A stretch of DNA of 64,000 bases from Burkholderiaceae bacterium (lineage in GTDB: Bacteria; Pseudomonadota; Gammaproteobacteria; Burkholderiales; Burkholderiaceae): contig JAJPEN010000019.1 of the NCBI GenBank assembly GCA_021166835.1, forward strand, positions 1-64,000, in the 5' to 3' direction. Under the pieces are notes generated by a model, which saw nothing but the letters and a program-made list of their open reading frames with translations, did not search any database and was not told the origin of the DNA. How positions within the stretch are numbered: position 1 is the first letter of the stretch; every line of letters begins with the position of its first letter. This document shows positions 49,077-57,518 of this stretch, piece by piece. The position numbers and the translations under genes are program-made.

Positions 49077-50111
49077 GTGAAGCCACTTCTTGCCTCGATC
49101 CTGGCGGCCGGCCTGATCGCCGTGACGAGCGCGGCGAATTCCGAGACAGAGTTGCGCGTCTACATGCCGCAGGGCGTCGTGAAGGCGGTCGAAACCCACA
49201 TCGCGCCGATCATGCGCGAGAAGTACGACACCAGGGTGGTGATCACGCCTTCGCTGAGCGGCCAGTCGCTCACGAAGGCGGTCGCGCAGCGGGCTTCTCC
49301 GGAGATCTCGGTCTTCCTGCTCGACGAAGGCCCCTGGCTCCAGGGCAAGCAGGCAGGCCTCTGGGACAAGCTCGAAGGTGTATCGACGCTCGAGCAGATT
49401 CCGCCGCGATTCAAGGACGCGGACGGCATGGGAAGCGCGTTCCTCCTCTATCTGCTGGGCATCATCTACGACGAAAAGGCCCTTGCAGCCGCCGGCGTCG
49501 CACCTCCCGTCTCCTACGACGATCTCTGGAACCCCGCCCTGAAGGGAAAGGTGACGATTCCCGATTCGACCAGCACCTTCGCCTACGCCCTTCTCTTCAA
49601 GATCAACGAACTGCAGGGCGCTGACGCCCGCAAGTCGCTCGACCCCGGCTTCGCCCGGCTCGAACAGCTCCGGCCGAACGTCGGGGTGTTCCACGGAGGC
49701 GCCTCCACGCTGATTCCTCTCTTCTCGCAGCAGCAGGCGTCGGTGGGCTTCAATGCGAGCTTCCCGGCGCAGCGACTGGCCGCGGACGGGCTTCCCATTC
49801 GATGGATCGCGCCGAAGGAAGGCGCGATCGCGATCGCCTCGTATGTCGCGATCGCCAGGAACGCGCCCGCCCGGGAGGCCGCGCGCCGCTTCGTCGAGCT
49901 CCTGCTCTCGCCGGAATACCAGTCCGTCCAGACCGAAACGGCGTACGGCGGCTACGTGAATCCGGGAACGAAGCTGCGCGAGGAGTTCGCGAAGACCTTT
50001 CTCGTGAAGCCGGAGGACATCGAGCGCGCGTCGCTGATGCCGTGGGACCTCTACCTGTCCAGGCGGCAGGAGCTCAATGCGCGCTGGCAACGGCAGGTGG
50101 AAAGCAAGTAA
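49077..50111 (+). CDS. ABC transporter substrate-binding protein (Fe/polyamine-type family)
   Basis: A 344-residue periplasmic binding protein. The GTG at 49077 has AGGAG seven bases upstream and gives a signal peptide (VKPLLASILAAGLIAVTSAA). The mature part has ELRVYMPQGVVKAVE, ISVFLLDEGPWLQGK, LLGIIYDEKALAAAG, and AGVAPPVSYDDLWNPALKGK, all of the PotD/FbpA-like group. The ligand is not shown; the adjacent hydrolase suggests a small organic molecule. First gene of an importer with ATPase and two permeases on the same strand. Confidence 0.9.
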   Translation: MKPLLASILAAGLIAVTSAANSETELRVYMPQGVVKAVETHIAPIMREKYDTRVVITPSLSGQSLTKAVAQRASPEISVFLLDEGPWLQGKQAGLWDKLEGVSTLEQIPPRFKDADGMGSAFLLYLLGIIYDEKALAAAGVAPPVSYDDLWNPALKGKVTIPDSTSTFAYALLFKINELQGADARKSLDPGFARLEQLRPNVGVFHGGASTLIPLFSQQQASVGFNASFPAQRLAADGLPIRWIAPKEGAIAIASYVAIARNAPAREAARRFVELLLSPEYQSVQTETAYGGYVNPGTKLREEFAKTFLVKPEDIERASLMPWDLYLSRRQELNARWQRQVESK

Positions 50112-50115
50112 CGCA

Positions 50116-51192
50116 ATGGCCGGGCACGTACTGTCGCTTCGCTCCGTCGCGAAGAATTTCGGCTCGGCGCAGGTTCTCAAGGGGATCGATCTCGACGTGT
50201 CCGACGGCGAGTTCGTCTCGCTGCTCGGCCCGTCGGGCTGCGGAAAGACGACCACCCTGAACCTCGTTGCCGGCTTTCATGCGCCCGACGCCGGCGAGGT
50301 GATGATCGACGGCAGGCGCGTGAACGAGGTCCCTGCCTTCCGGCGGGATCTCGGAATGGTCTTCCAGGGCCACGCGCTCTTCCCGCACATGACGTGCTTC
50401 GAGAACGTCGCATTCGGTCTGCGCATGCGCCGCCTCTCCGCGGCCGAGATACGCGAGCGGGTCGCGGCGGCGCTGGAGCTCGTTCGCCTGAGCGGCTTCG
50501 AATCCCGCTTTCCGCGCGAGCTCTCGGGCGGGCAGCAGCAACGCGTCGGGCTCGCCCGGGCGCTTGCCGTGCGGCCGAGAATCCTCCTTCTCGACGAGCC
50601 GCTCAGCAACCTCGACGCGAAGCTGCGACGCGCGATGCAGGCCGAACTGCGGGCGATTCATCGGCACGTGCGAACGACGATGATCTACGTGACGCACGAT
50701 CAGGAAGAAGCCCTGACGCTCTCCGATCGAGTCGCGGTGATGAACGGCGGCCGCATCGAGCAGCTCGACGATCCGCGTACGATCTACCGGGCACCGCGCA
50801 CCCGCTTCGTCGCCGACTTCATCGGCGCTTCCAGCTTCGTCGAGGGACGGGTCTGCGGGTCTCGCGACGACGGCGTCGAGGTCGCGATCGACGGCGCGGG
50901 AACGATCCCCGTCTGCACCGCCGCGGCCATTACCGTCGGCACCCGGGTGCAGCTGGCCGTCCGCTCGGACCGAATGCGCCTCGTGCCGGAATCGGACTCT
51001 CCCCCCGGACCGACCCTGGCTGCCCGCGTCGTCGACACGGCGTTCGCCGGCTCGATCGAGCACGTCACGCTCGACCTCGGCTCGGCGCGATATCTGACGG
51101 CGCACCTGCCGTCCGGCGCCGCGCTGCAGCTCCCGCCCGATGCGCGGGTTCGGTTGTACGTCGCGCCCAAGGACTGGATGGTCCTCGCATGA
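50116..51192 (+). CDS. ABC transporter ATPase (PotA type)
   Basis: A 358-residue ATPase: Walker A LLGPSGCGKTTT, Q-loop MVFQGHALFPHM, signature ELSGGQQQRVGLARALA, Walker B ILLLDEPLSNLDA and H-loop VTHDQEEALTLSD. A C-terminal TOBE-like regulatory domain follows (about residues 240-358). The ATG at 50116 follows the binding-protein stop by four bases. The stop overlaps the next permease by four bases. Confidence 0.95.
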   Translation: MAGHVLSLRSVAKNFGSAQVLKGIDLDVSDGEFVSLLGPSGCGKTTTLNLVAGFHAPDAGEVMIDGRRVNEVPAFRRDLGMVFQGHALFPHMTCFENVAFGLRMRRLSAAEIRERVAAALELVRLSGFESRFPRELSGGQQQRVGLARALAVRPRILLLDEPLSNLDAKLRRAMQAELRAIHRHVRTTMIYVTHDQEEALTLSDRVAVMNGGRIEQLDDPRTIYRAPRTRFVADFIGASSFVEGRVCGSRDDGVEVAIDGAGTIPVCTAAAITVGTRVQLAVRSDRMRLVPESDSPPGPTLAARVVDTAFAGSIEHVTLDLGSARYLTAHLPSGAALQLPPDARVRLYVAPKDWMVLA

Positions 51193-52049
51193 CGAGGCGA
51201 TCGCCGGCATCGCTGGTGCTGCCGGCCGCGGCCTGGCTCGCGGTGGCATGGGCGTGGCCGCTCGCGCTCGTCTTCGGCATGAGCGTGCGCAGCATGGACC
51301 CGACCACCTTCGAGCTGACGGGGTTCACCCTCGAGCACTTTCGCACGGTGCTCACCGATCCGTTCTACCTCGACTCGCTCTGGCGCTCGATCCGGATCGC
51401 GCTCACCGTCACGGTTCTCGCCGCGGTACTTGGCTACCCGGCCGCGCTGCATGTAGCGAACGCCACGTCGCCGCGCGCCCGGGCCGCCTATACGCTGCTC
51501 CTGCTCGTGCCGATCATGGTGAGCCTGGTGGTCACCGCGTTCGCGTGGATCCTGATCCTCGGTCCCCAGGGCCTGATCAATCGGGCGCTGGCCGCTTCGG
51601 GCCTGCTGGAGACGCCGCTGCAGCTCCTGAATTCCGAGGCGGGCGTCATCGCGGTACTCGCCTACAGCTTCGGCCCCTACATGATCATCAGCGTGGCCAC
51701 CGCGATCGAGAAGACGGATCCGGCGGTCCTGCGGGCGGCCGAGGTGCATGGAGCCGGCGCCTGGCAGCGCTTCACCCGGATCACGCTGCCGCTGAGCGTT
51801 CCGGGAATGATATCGGGCGGCCTGATCGTGTTCTCGCTTTCCGCCGCGGCCTTCGTGACCCCCTACGTGATCGGCGGCAATCGGGTGAAAGTCATCCCCC
51901 TCCAGATCTACAACGCGGCCGTGACGACCTTCGACTGGCCGCTCGCGGCCACGCTCGCCGTCGTGCTTTTCGTGCTGTCCCTGACGGTCGCGATCGTCGT
52001 CGGCGGATGGTCGGAGCGGCGCTTCGCGGCCTGGTTGCGCGGCGCATGA
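51189..52049 (+). CDS. ABC transporter permease (PotB type)
   Basis: A 286-residue inner-membrane protein with about six helices (VLPAAAWLAVAWAWPLALVF, TVTVLAAVLGYPAALHVAN, LLLLVPIMVSLVVTAFAWIL, and so on). The coupling loop is EVHGAGAWQRFTRITLPLSVPGM, the EAA-type motif of spermidine/iron importers. The ATG overlaps the ATPase stop and the stop overlaps the next permease, so all four genes are coupled. Confidence 0.94.
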   Translation: MTRRSPASLVLPAAAWLAVAWAWPLALVFGMSVRSMDPTTFELTGFTLEHFRTVLTDPFYLDSLWRSIRIALTVTVLAAVLGYPAALHVANATSPRARAAYTLLLLVPIMVSLVVTAFAWILILGPQGLINRALAASGLLETPLQLLNSEAGVIAVLAYSFGPYMIISVATAIEKTDPAVLRAAEVHGAGAWQRFTRITLPLSVPGMISGGLIVFSLSAAAFVTPYVIGGNRVKVIPLQIYNAAVTTFDWPLAATLAVVLFVLSLTVAIVVGGWSERRFAAWLRGA

Positions 52050-52828
52050 AGACCTCGCCGTTCGTGGCCGCCTTGGCGCACGTCACCTATGCCGTGCTCC
52101 TGCTGCCGGTGCTGATGGTGATCGGCGCATCCTTCACGACGACGCGCTACATCGCTTTTCCGCCGGTGGGCCTGACCGGCAGGTGGTACGGCGCGGCGCT
52201 GGCCGACGATGCCCTGGTCGGCGGGCTCTGGCTCAGCGTGAACGTCGCGCTCACCTCGGTGGCGCTCTCGGCGGCGCTGGGCACCGCGGCAGCCCTCTAC
52301 GTCGCGCGCCCGGGCGCGCGCGGGAGAGAGGCGCTCGCAGCCTTCTTCCTCGCCCCGCTCAACGTGCCGGCCGTGATGACGGCCTTCGCGCTGCTGCTCG
52401 CGTTCACCCAGTGGCGCCTGATCAACTGGTGGGGTCTCGTGATCGCCCACGTGGTCCTGACGATGCCGTACATCATCCGTTCCGTCATGGTCAGCCTCGC
52501 AGGACAGGATCCGGCCCTCGGCCGGGCGGCCGCAATCCTCGGCGCGAGTCCCTGGCGAAGCTTCCGCTACGTGACGCTTCCGCTCATCCGGCCCGGCGTC
52601 ATCGCGGGCGCGGTCTTCGCGTTCCTGATCTCCTTCAACAACGTCCCGGTCTCCGTCTTCATCGCGGCGCCGGGGTCGGCTCCGCTGCCCGTCGTGCTCT
52701 TCAACCGGATGCAGTGGCTTGCGGAGCCTTCGGTCGCCGCCGCCGCCACCGTCACGGTTCTCGCCACCGTCTGCGCGATGCTCGTTCTCGAGCGGCGCTT
52801 CTCGATCTACCGGTCGATGTTCCGTTGA
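52046..52828 (+). CDS. ABC transporter permease (PotC type)
   Basis: A 260-residue membrane protein with about six helices, among them VTYAVLLLPVLMVIGASFTT and LAPLNVPAVMTAFALLLAFT. The EAA-type loop is AAAILGASPWRSFRYVTLPLIRPGV. It completes the first importer. It ends 24 bases before the hydrolase gene, which has its own CAGGAA ribosome site. Confidence 0.94.
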   Translation: MKTSPFVAALAHVTYAVLLLPVLMVIGASFTTTRYIAFPPVGLTGRWYGAALADDALVGGLWLSVNVALTSVALSAALGTAAALYVARPGARGREALAAFFLAPLNVPAVMTAFALLLAFTQWRLINWWGLVIAHVVLTMPYIIRSVMVSLAGQDPALGRAAAILGASPWRSFRYVTLPLIRPGVIAGAVFAFLISFNNVPVSVFIAAPGSAPLPVVLFNRMQWLAEPSVAAAATVTVLATVCAMLVLERRFSIYRSMFR

Positions 52829-52852
52829 CCGGCCCATACGGATACACAGGAA

Positions 52853-54259
52853 ATGAAAGCTGACCTGCTCCTTCGCGGCGGCGACGTCGTCACTCCCGGC
52901 GGCGTGGTTCGCGCCGACATCGTCGTGAAGGACGGCCGCATCGCCGGGCTGGTGTCGGGCGAGATGGCCCCGACGGCGGCCGAAACGATCGACGCAACGG
53001 GCCTGACCGTGCTCCCCGGGGGCGTGGACACGCATACGCACCTGCGCGAGCCCGGGTTCACCCACAAGGAGGACATCGTCACGGGAACGCGGGCGGCGGC
53101 GGCGGGCGGCTACACCATGGTCTCCGGCATGCCCAACGTGCAGCCCGTGACCACCACGGTACGGCGCTACCTGGACGTGATCGAAGCATACGAGCGGAGT
53201 TCGCTCGTCGATTTCAATCACAACCCGTCGCCTACCCGCCTCGACGAAGTGAAAGGCCTCGCGGACGCTGGTGCGCTGGGCTTCAAGGTGTACATGATCA
53301 CCGACAAGGGAGCGGACTACCCGCACATGCCCGAGCTCGGAGTCCATCACCAGGGCAAGCTCTTCGAGATCGGCGAAGCCGTCGAGCCGACCGGCCTGCC
53401 GTTGATGGTGCATCCGAACAACCAGGAGCTGATCGAGACCCTGTCCGATCGGGCCATCGCCAGGGGCGATACGAGCTACCAGACGGTCGCAAGGCTTTCC
53501 GCGTCCCACGACGGCATCGTGTTCGACTCAGCCATCAGCTATCTGTGCCGCCTGCAGGAGGTGCTCGGCTTTCGTCTCCACGTCCTGCACGTGCGCTCGC
53601 CCCGCTCCATCGAAGTGCTTCGCCAGGCGAAACGTTCGAAGCGGGCCGTCACGGTCGAGACGAATCCGCACATGCTGTTCCTGTGCAACGACTGGAACGA
53701 GATCGAGCGTCTCGGGCCCTACGCGCTGAACCTGTGGAACGGACCGGACACGACCGACCTGCTCTGGGAGTGCGTGCGCGACGGAACGATCGACGTGATC
53801 GGCTCGGATCACGCGCCGCACTTGCGTGAAGAGAAGGAGATCGGCTGGACCAACATGTTCGCGGCGGCGAACGGAACGCCGAAGATCCAGGAGACGTTGC
53901 CGCTCTTCCTCGACCAGGTGAACGCCGGCCGCCTAACTCTCGAGCGCCTTGCCGAGATCTTCTCGACGTCGCCGGCGCGGATCTTCGGTCTCTACCCAAG
54001 GAAGGGCGTCATCCAGGTCGGCGCCGATGCGGATTTCGCGATCGTGGACCTGCACCGCAGGCAGACGCTTCGCAACGAGGACATGCTCAGCAAGTGCGGC
54101 TGGTCGTCGTGGGACGGAAGGGAAGTGACCGGGGCTACGGTACACACGCTCGTTCGAGGCACGTTCGTGTATCGCGACGGGAAGGTCGTCGGAGCACCCG
54201 GACACGGCCGGCACACGAGACCTCTGCGGCGGGACCCCGGGGCGGTGCCGGAGCGATGA
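52853..54259 (+). CDS. dihydroorotase/allantoinase-like cyclic amidohydrolase
   Basis: A 468-residue metal hydrolase of the dihydroorotase, allantoinase and hydantoinase group, which opens cyclic amide rings. Metal residues: H61 and H63 in DTHTHLREPGFTHKED, a Lys in LGFKVYMI (K145, the likely carboxylated one), H187 in LMVHPNNQ, H243/H246 in RLHVLHVRS, and D319 in IGSDHAPH. The HLREPGFT loop is closer to dihydroorotase and allantoinase than to D-hydantoinase. In its place beside two importers it is likely catabolic rather than part of pyrimidine synthesis. The stop overlaps the next gene's ATG. Confidence 0.88.
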   Translation: MKADLLLRGGDVVTPGGVVRADIVVKDGRIAGLVSGEMAPTAAETIDATGLTVLPGGVDTHTHLREPGFTHKEDIVTGTRAAAAGGYTMVSGMPNVQPVTTTVRRYLDVIEAYERSSLVDFNHNPSPTRLDEVKGLADAGALGFKVYMITDKGADYPHMPELGVHHQGKLFEIGEAVEPTGLPLMVHPNNQELIETLSDRAIARGDTSYQTVARLSASHDGIVFDSAISYLCRLQEVLGFRLHVLHVRSPRSIEVLRQAKRSKRAVTVETNPHMLFLCNDWNEIERLGPYALNLWNGPDTTDLLWECVRDGTIDVIGSDHAPHLREEKEIGWTNMFAAANGTPKIQETLPLFLDQVNAGRLTLERLAEIFSTSPARIFGLYPRKGVIQVGADADFAIVDLHRRQTLRNEDMLSKCGWSSWDGREVTGATVHTLVRGTFVYRDGKVVGAPGHGRHTRPLRRDPGAVPER

Positions 54260-55260
54260 AGCAGGTGTTGATGCGGCGCGCCGGCGGCCCCGAAGTCCTC
54301 GAGCTCGTCGACGTGCCGATGCCGATTCCCGGGCCGGACGAGGTGCTGGTCGAGGCGGAAGCCATCGGGGTCGGCTGGCCGGACGTGCTGATTCGCAGCG
54401 GACGGTACGGATGGATGCCGCCTCTTCCCACCAGCCCGGGCAGCGACATGGCCGGGCGCATCGTCGGCGTGGGCGCCGGCGTCGACCGGAGTCGAATCGG
54501 CGAATCGGTGCTCGTGACCGCGCGCGAGCTCCCGGTACGCGGCGGTTGCTATACCGAAGCGATCGCCGTTCCGGCGGATGCGCCGTTCCCGTTGCCGCCC
54601 GGCACCGACGCCGCGAAGGCGGTCTGCCTTCCGAACTACCAGGTCGCCTGGAATCTGTTGAACGAATGCGTGACGGGGCGGCAGGTGCGAAGCGTCTTCG
54701 TCAACGGCGCCGCCGGTGCGATCGGCGGCGCGGTCGTGCAGCTCGCGAGGGCGAAGGGCCTCGTCGTCTATGGCAGCGTCAGCTCGGACGAAAAAGCGGA
54801 GTTCGCGCGGAACCAGGGAGCGCACCACGTCGTCAACTACCGCCGCGAGCCTCTTATCGAGCGAATACTGGAGCTCAGCGGCGGATGCGGAGTCGACCTG
54901 GCTCTCGATCACGTGGGCGGGGAGCGGCTTCTCCGGCTGATCGACCTTCTGGGCAAGTGGGGCACGCTCGTCTCGTACAACGCGATCGACGGCCTGCCGG
55001 AAGAGAACCTGCTCGCCGCCCTGCGGCGAAACGGAGCGAGATGCCCGTCGATCCGCATCTTCGAGATGCACCTGTACGACGACGATCGCCCCAATCGACG
55101 GCGGACCATGCAGGCGGTGATCGACGCGCTCGCGCGCGGAGACATCGACCCGGTCGTGGCGAGTCGGCTGCCGCTGGCTTCCGCGGCGGAAGCGCACAGG
55201 ATCGTCGAAGGCGGCGGCTCGCCCGGAAAGGTCATCCTGGACCCGAAGCGGTCGTCCTGA
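54256..55260 (+). CDS. medium-chain dehydrogenase/reductase, quinone oxidoreductase-like
   Basis: A 334-residue MDR-family protein. The catalytic part has PMPIPGPDEVLVEAEAIGVG and SPGSDMAGRIVGVGAG; the Rossmann part has VFVNGAAGAIGGAVVQLARAKG, which binds NADPH. The zinc ligands of alcohol dehydrogenases are not all present, so the quinone-reductase branch is likelier. It overlaps the amidohydrolase by four bases and so probably acts on the same pathway. Substrate unknown. Confidence 0.88.
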   Translation: MKQVLMRRAGGPEVLELVDVPMPIPGPDEVLVEAEAIGVGWPDVLIRSGRYGWMPPLPTSPGSDMAGRIVGVGAGVDRSRIGESVLVTARELPVRGGCYTEAIAVPADAPFPLPPGTDAAKAVCLPNYQVAWNLLNECVTGRQVRSVFVNGAAGAIGGAVVQLARAKGLVVYGSVSSDEKAEFARNQGAHHVVNYRREPLIERILELSGGCGVDLALDHVGGERLLRLIDLLGKWGTLVSYNAIDGLPEENLLAALRRNGARCPSIRIFEMHLYDDDRPNRRRTMQAVIDALARGDIDPVVASRLPLASAAEAHRIVEGGGSPGKVILDPKRSS

Positions 55261-55299
55261 GATCCCCGTGAACCGGCCAGCCGAGGGGCCTGCAACATC

Positions 55300-56382
55300 A
55301 TGAGCCCGTCTTCCCTCCCGCTTCCCGATCCGATCCCCGTCTCGGTGATCACAGGATTCCTCGGCAGCGGGAAGACCACGCTGCTCAGGCACCTGCTGGC
55401 CGACCCGGCGATGGCGGATGCGGCGGTGATCATCAACGAGTTCGGCGAAGTCGGGCTCGACCATCATCTCGTGGAGGCGTCGAGCGACGACGTCGTCGTG
55501 ATGAGCAGCGGTTGCCTGTGCTGCACGATTCGCGGTGATCTCGTCGACACCTTGCGACGATTGTTCGAGCGCCGACAGCGCGGCGAGCTGCCGCCCTTTC
55601 GCCGGGTGCTGATCGAGACCACGGGGCTCGCGGATCCGGCGCCGGTTCTCCATACCCTGATGGAGCAGTCCCGGTTGGGTGCGCCCTACGTGCTCGATGG
55701 CGTCCTGACGACCGTCGATGCGGAGTTGGGGAGCCGGCAGCTCGACCGCCAGCCGGAGTCCGTCAAGCAGGCGGCTGTCGCAGACCGGCTGATCCTCACG
55801 AAGATCGACCTGGCAGGGCCGGACGCGGTCGCGCGCATGCGCACGCGGCTCCTCGAGCTGAACCCGGGTGCGCCGATCGTCGAGGCGATCCAGGGGGCCG
55901 TCGACGCGGGAGAGCTGTTCGGCGTAGGCCTGTACGACCCTCGCTCGAAATCGCAGAGCGTGCGCGACTGGCTGCGTGCCGAGGCGTACCCGGCGGCCGA
56001 AGAGCTCGAACGAGATCATGCGCACGGCCACCGGCACGACGTCAACCGGCACGGCGCGGAGATCCGGGCGGACTGCTTCGTCTACGAGTCGCCGCTTCGC
56101 TGGAGACTGTTCAGCCCGAATCTCGCTTCGCTGGTGAGCCGCCACGCGGAGAAGCTCCTGCGCGTCAAGGGCATCCTGAATATCGAGGGGGAGCCGAACC
56201 CCGTCGTCGTCCACGGAGTGCAGCACCAATTCCAGCGGATGAGGCTGAACGCCTGGCCGGATGCGGACCGGCGCTCGCGGCTGGTCGTCATCAGCCGCGG
56301 GCTCGACCGCCGGCTGCTGGCCGACTGGCTGCAGGACGAGGAGCTCTTCGAGCCCGACGGGGGACGCGACAGCCGCGAGTGA
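55300..56382 (+). CDS. CobW/COG0523-family GTPase, putative metallochaperone
   Basis: A 360-residue G3E GTPase. P-loop in VSVITGFLGSGKTTLLRHLL, metal-binding CxCC in MSSGCLCCTIRGD, and base-recognition ILTKIDLAG. A His-rich stretch near residue 240 (ERDHAHGHRHDVNRHG) could store metal. The family delivers zinc, nickel or cobalt to metal enzymes. It lies 39 bases after the reductase gene, so its likely client is the amidohydrolase of the same operon; this is inferred. Confidence 0.9.
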   Translation: MSPSSLPLPDPIPVSVITGFLGSGKTTLLRHLLADPAMADAAVIINEFGEVGLDHHLVEASSDDVVVMSSGCLCCTIRGDLVDTLRRLFERRQRGELPPFRRVLIETTGLADPAPVLHTLMEQSRLGAPYVLDGVLTTVDAELGSRQLDRQPESVKQAAVADRLILTKIDLAGPDAVARMRTRLLELNPGAPIVEAIQGAVDAGELFGVGLYDPRSKSQSVRDWLRAEAYPAAEELERDHAHGHRHDVNRHGAEIRADCFVYESPLRWRLFSPNLASLVSRHAEKLLRVKGILNIEGEPNPVVVHGVQHQFQRMRLNAWPDADRRSRLVVISRGLDRRLLADWLQDEELFEPDGGRDSRE

Positions 56383-56411
56383 CCGGAGCCGCGAAACGGC
56401 GAGACGACGAA

Positions 56412-57518
56412 TCAGCGCACCCGGTAACGCTCCACCGTCTTCTCGTCGAGAACCACTCCCAGCCCCGGTCCCGAAGGAACGGCGACTTTCCCGTCCTTCG
56501 CCACGAGCGGCGGATCGGTGAGCTCGAACCGGATCGGATCGAAGGCCACCGGGTACTCGCACAATTGATAGTTGTCGATCGCGGCGAGCACCTGCAGCAT
56601 GGCCGCGAACCGGATGGCCGGACCGAAGAAGTGCGGGATGCAGGGAACGTCCCAGGCGCTCGCCACGTGCGCGATGCGAAGGACCTCCGAGATGCCCTGG
56701 CGCAGGTCCGGCTGCACGATGTCCGCCGCTGCGGCGAGCAGGATGTCTCGCGTGTCGTAGCGATTGAAGATCTCGTGCTCGCCCATGGCGATCGGCGTGT
56801 CGATGCTCGCGGCGAGATGCGCGTAGCCCGTGAGGTCGAAAGGCGGCAGCGGCTCCTCGAGCCAGTGCAGTTCGTGGCGCTCGAGCCGGCGCGCGTTCTG
56901 CACGGCATGAGCCCGGTTCCAGCCCGAGTTGACGTCCGCCATCAGCTTGCAGCGGGCGCCGGCCGGCAGCGCGCGTCGCGCCTCGGCGACGATCGCGTCG
57001 TCCTGCGCGTCGCGGAATCCCACGCGGATCTTCACGCCGGCGAAGCCTTCTGCGGCGAATCGGCCTACCTCCCCGGCGACTTCTTCCGGGGCGAGTTGCC
57101 CGAGACTCGCATAGAGATCGATCTGCGTGCGCCGCGTGCCGAGCAGCCGATGGACCGGCTGCCCCGCGACCTTGCCGAGGATGTCCCACAGCGCGGTGTC
57201 GATCGCGCCGAGCACGTAGGACTCGAGGCTGCGGTATCGGCCCAGCTTGTCGAGCACGTGGAACATGTCGGCGTTGCGGGCGCCGATGTCCAGGGGATCC
57301 TTTCCGACGAGCAGCGGCCGAAAGGTCTCGTGCACGAGCGGCACGCAGGCCATGTCGCCTGCCGGCGGGCCGTCGACGTCGGCCAGCCCGACGACGCCTT
57401 CGTCCGTGTAGACGCGCACGAGGATGATCCGCCGCTCGGTGAGCTCCATGTGGGCGAAGCGGATCGGCCGGTCGTACCTGCTGGCAAGCACCGTCGCCGT
57501 GACGTCGGTGATCTTCAT
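56412..57518 (-). CDS. enolase-superfamily enzyme, mandelate racemase type
   Basis: A 368-residue enzyme that abstracts a proton beside a carboxylate. Metal ligands D195 (LMADVNSGW), E221 (HWLEEPLPPFD) and E247 (IAMGEHEIFN) are present. The lysine motif is K163-I-R165 in AGVKIRVGF, where Arg replaces the second Lys or His of the usual KxK/KxH. H296 in CIPHFFGPA with D271 in QPDLRQG gives a His-Asp general base like mandelate racemase. Substrate is not predictable. It overlaps the PLP enzyme by four bases. Confidence 0.92.
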   Translation of the reverse strand: MKITDVTATVLASRYDRPIRFAHMELTERRIILVRVYTDEGVVGLADVDGPPAGDMACVPLVHETFRPLLVGKDPLDIGARNADMFHVLDKLGRYRSLESYVLGAIDTALWDILGKVAGQPVHRLLGTRRTQIDLYASLGQLAPEEVAGEVGRFAAEGFAGVKIRVGFRDAQDDAIVAEARRALPAGARCKLMADVNSGWNRAHAVQNARRLERHELHWLEEPLPPFDLTGYAHLAASIDTPIAMGEHEIFNRYDTRDILLAAAADIVQPDLRQGISEVLRIAHVASAWDVPCIPHFFGPAIRFAAMLQVLAAIDNYQLCEYPVAFDPIRFELTDPPLVAKDGKVAVPSGPGLGVVLDEKTVERYRVR

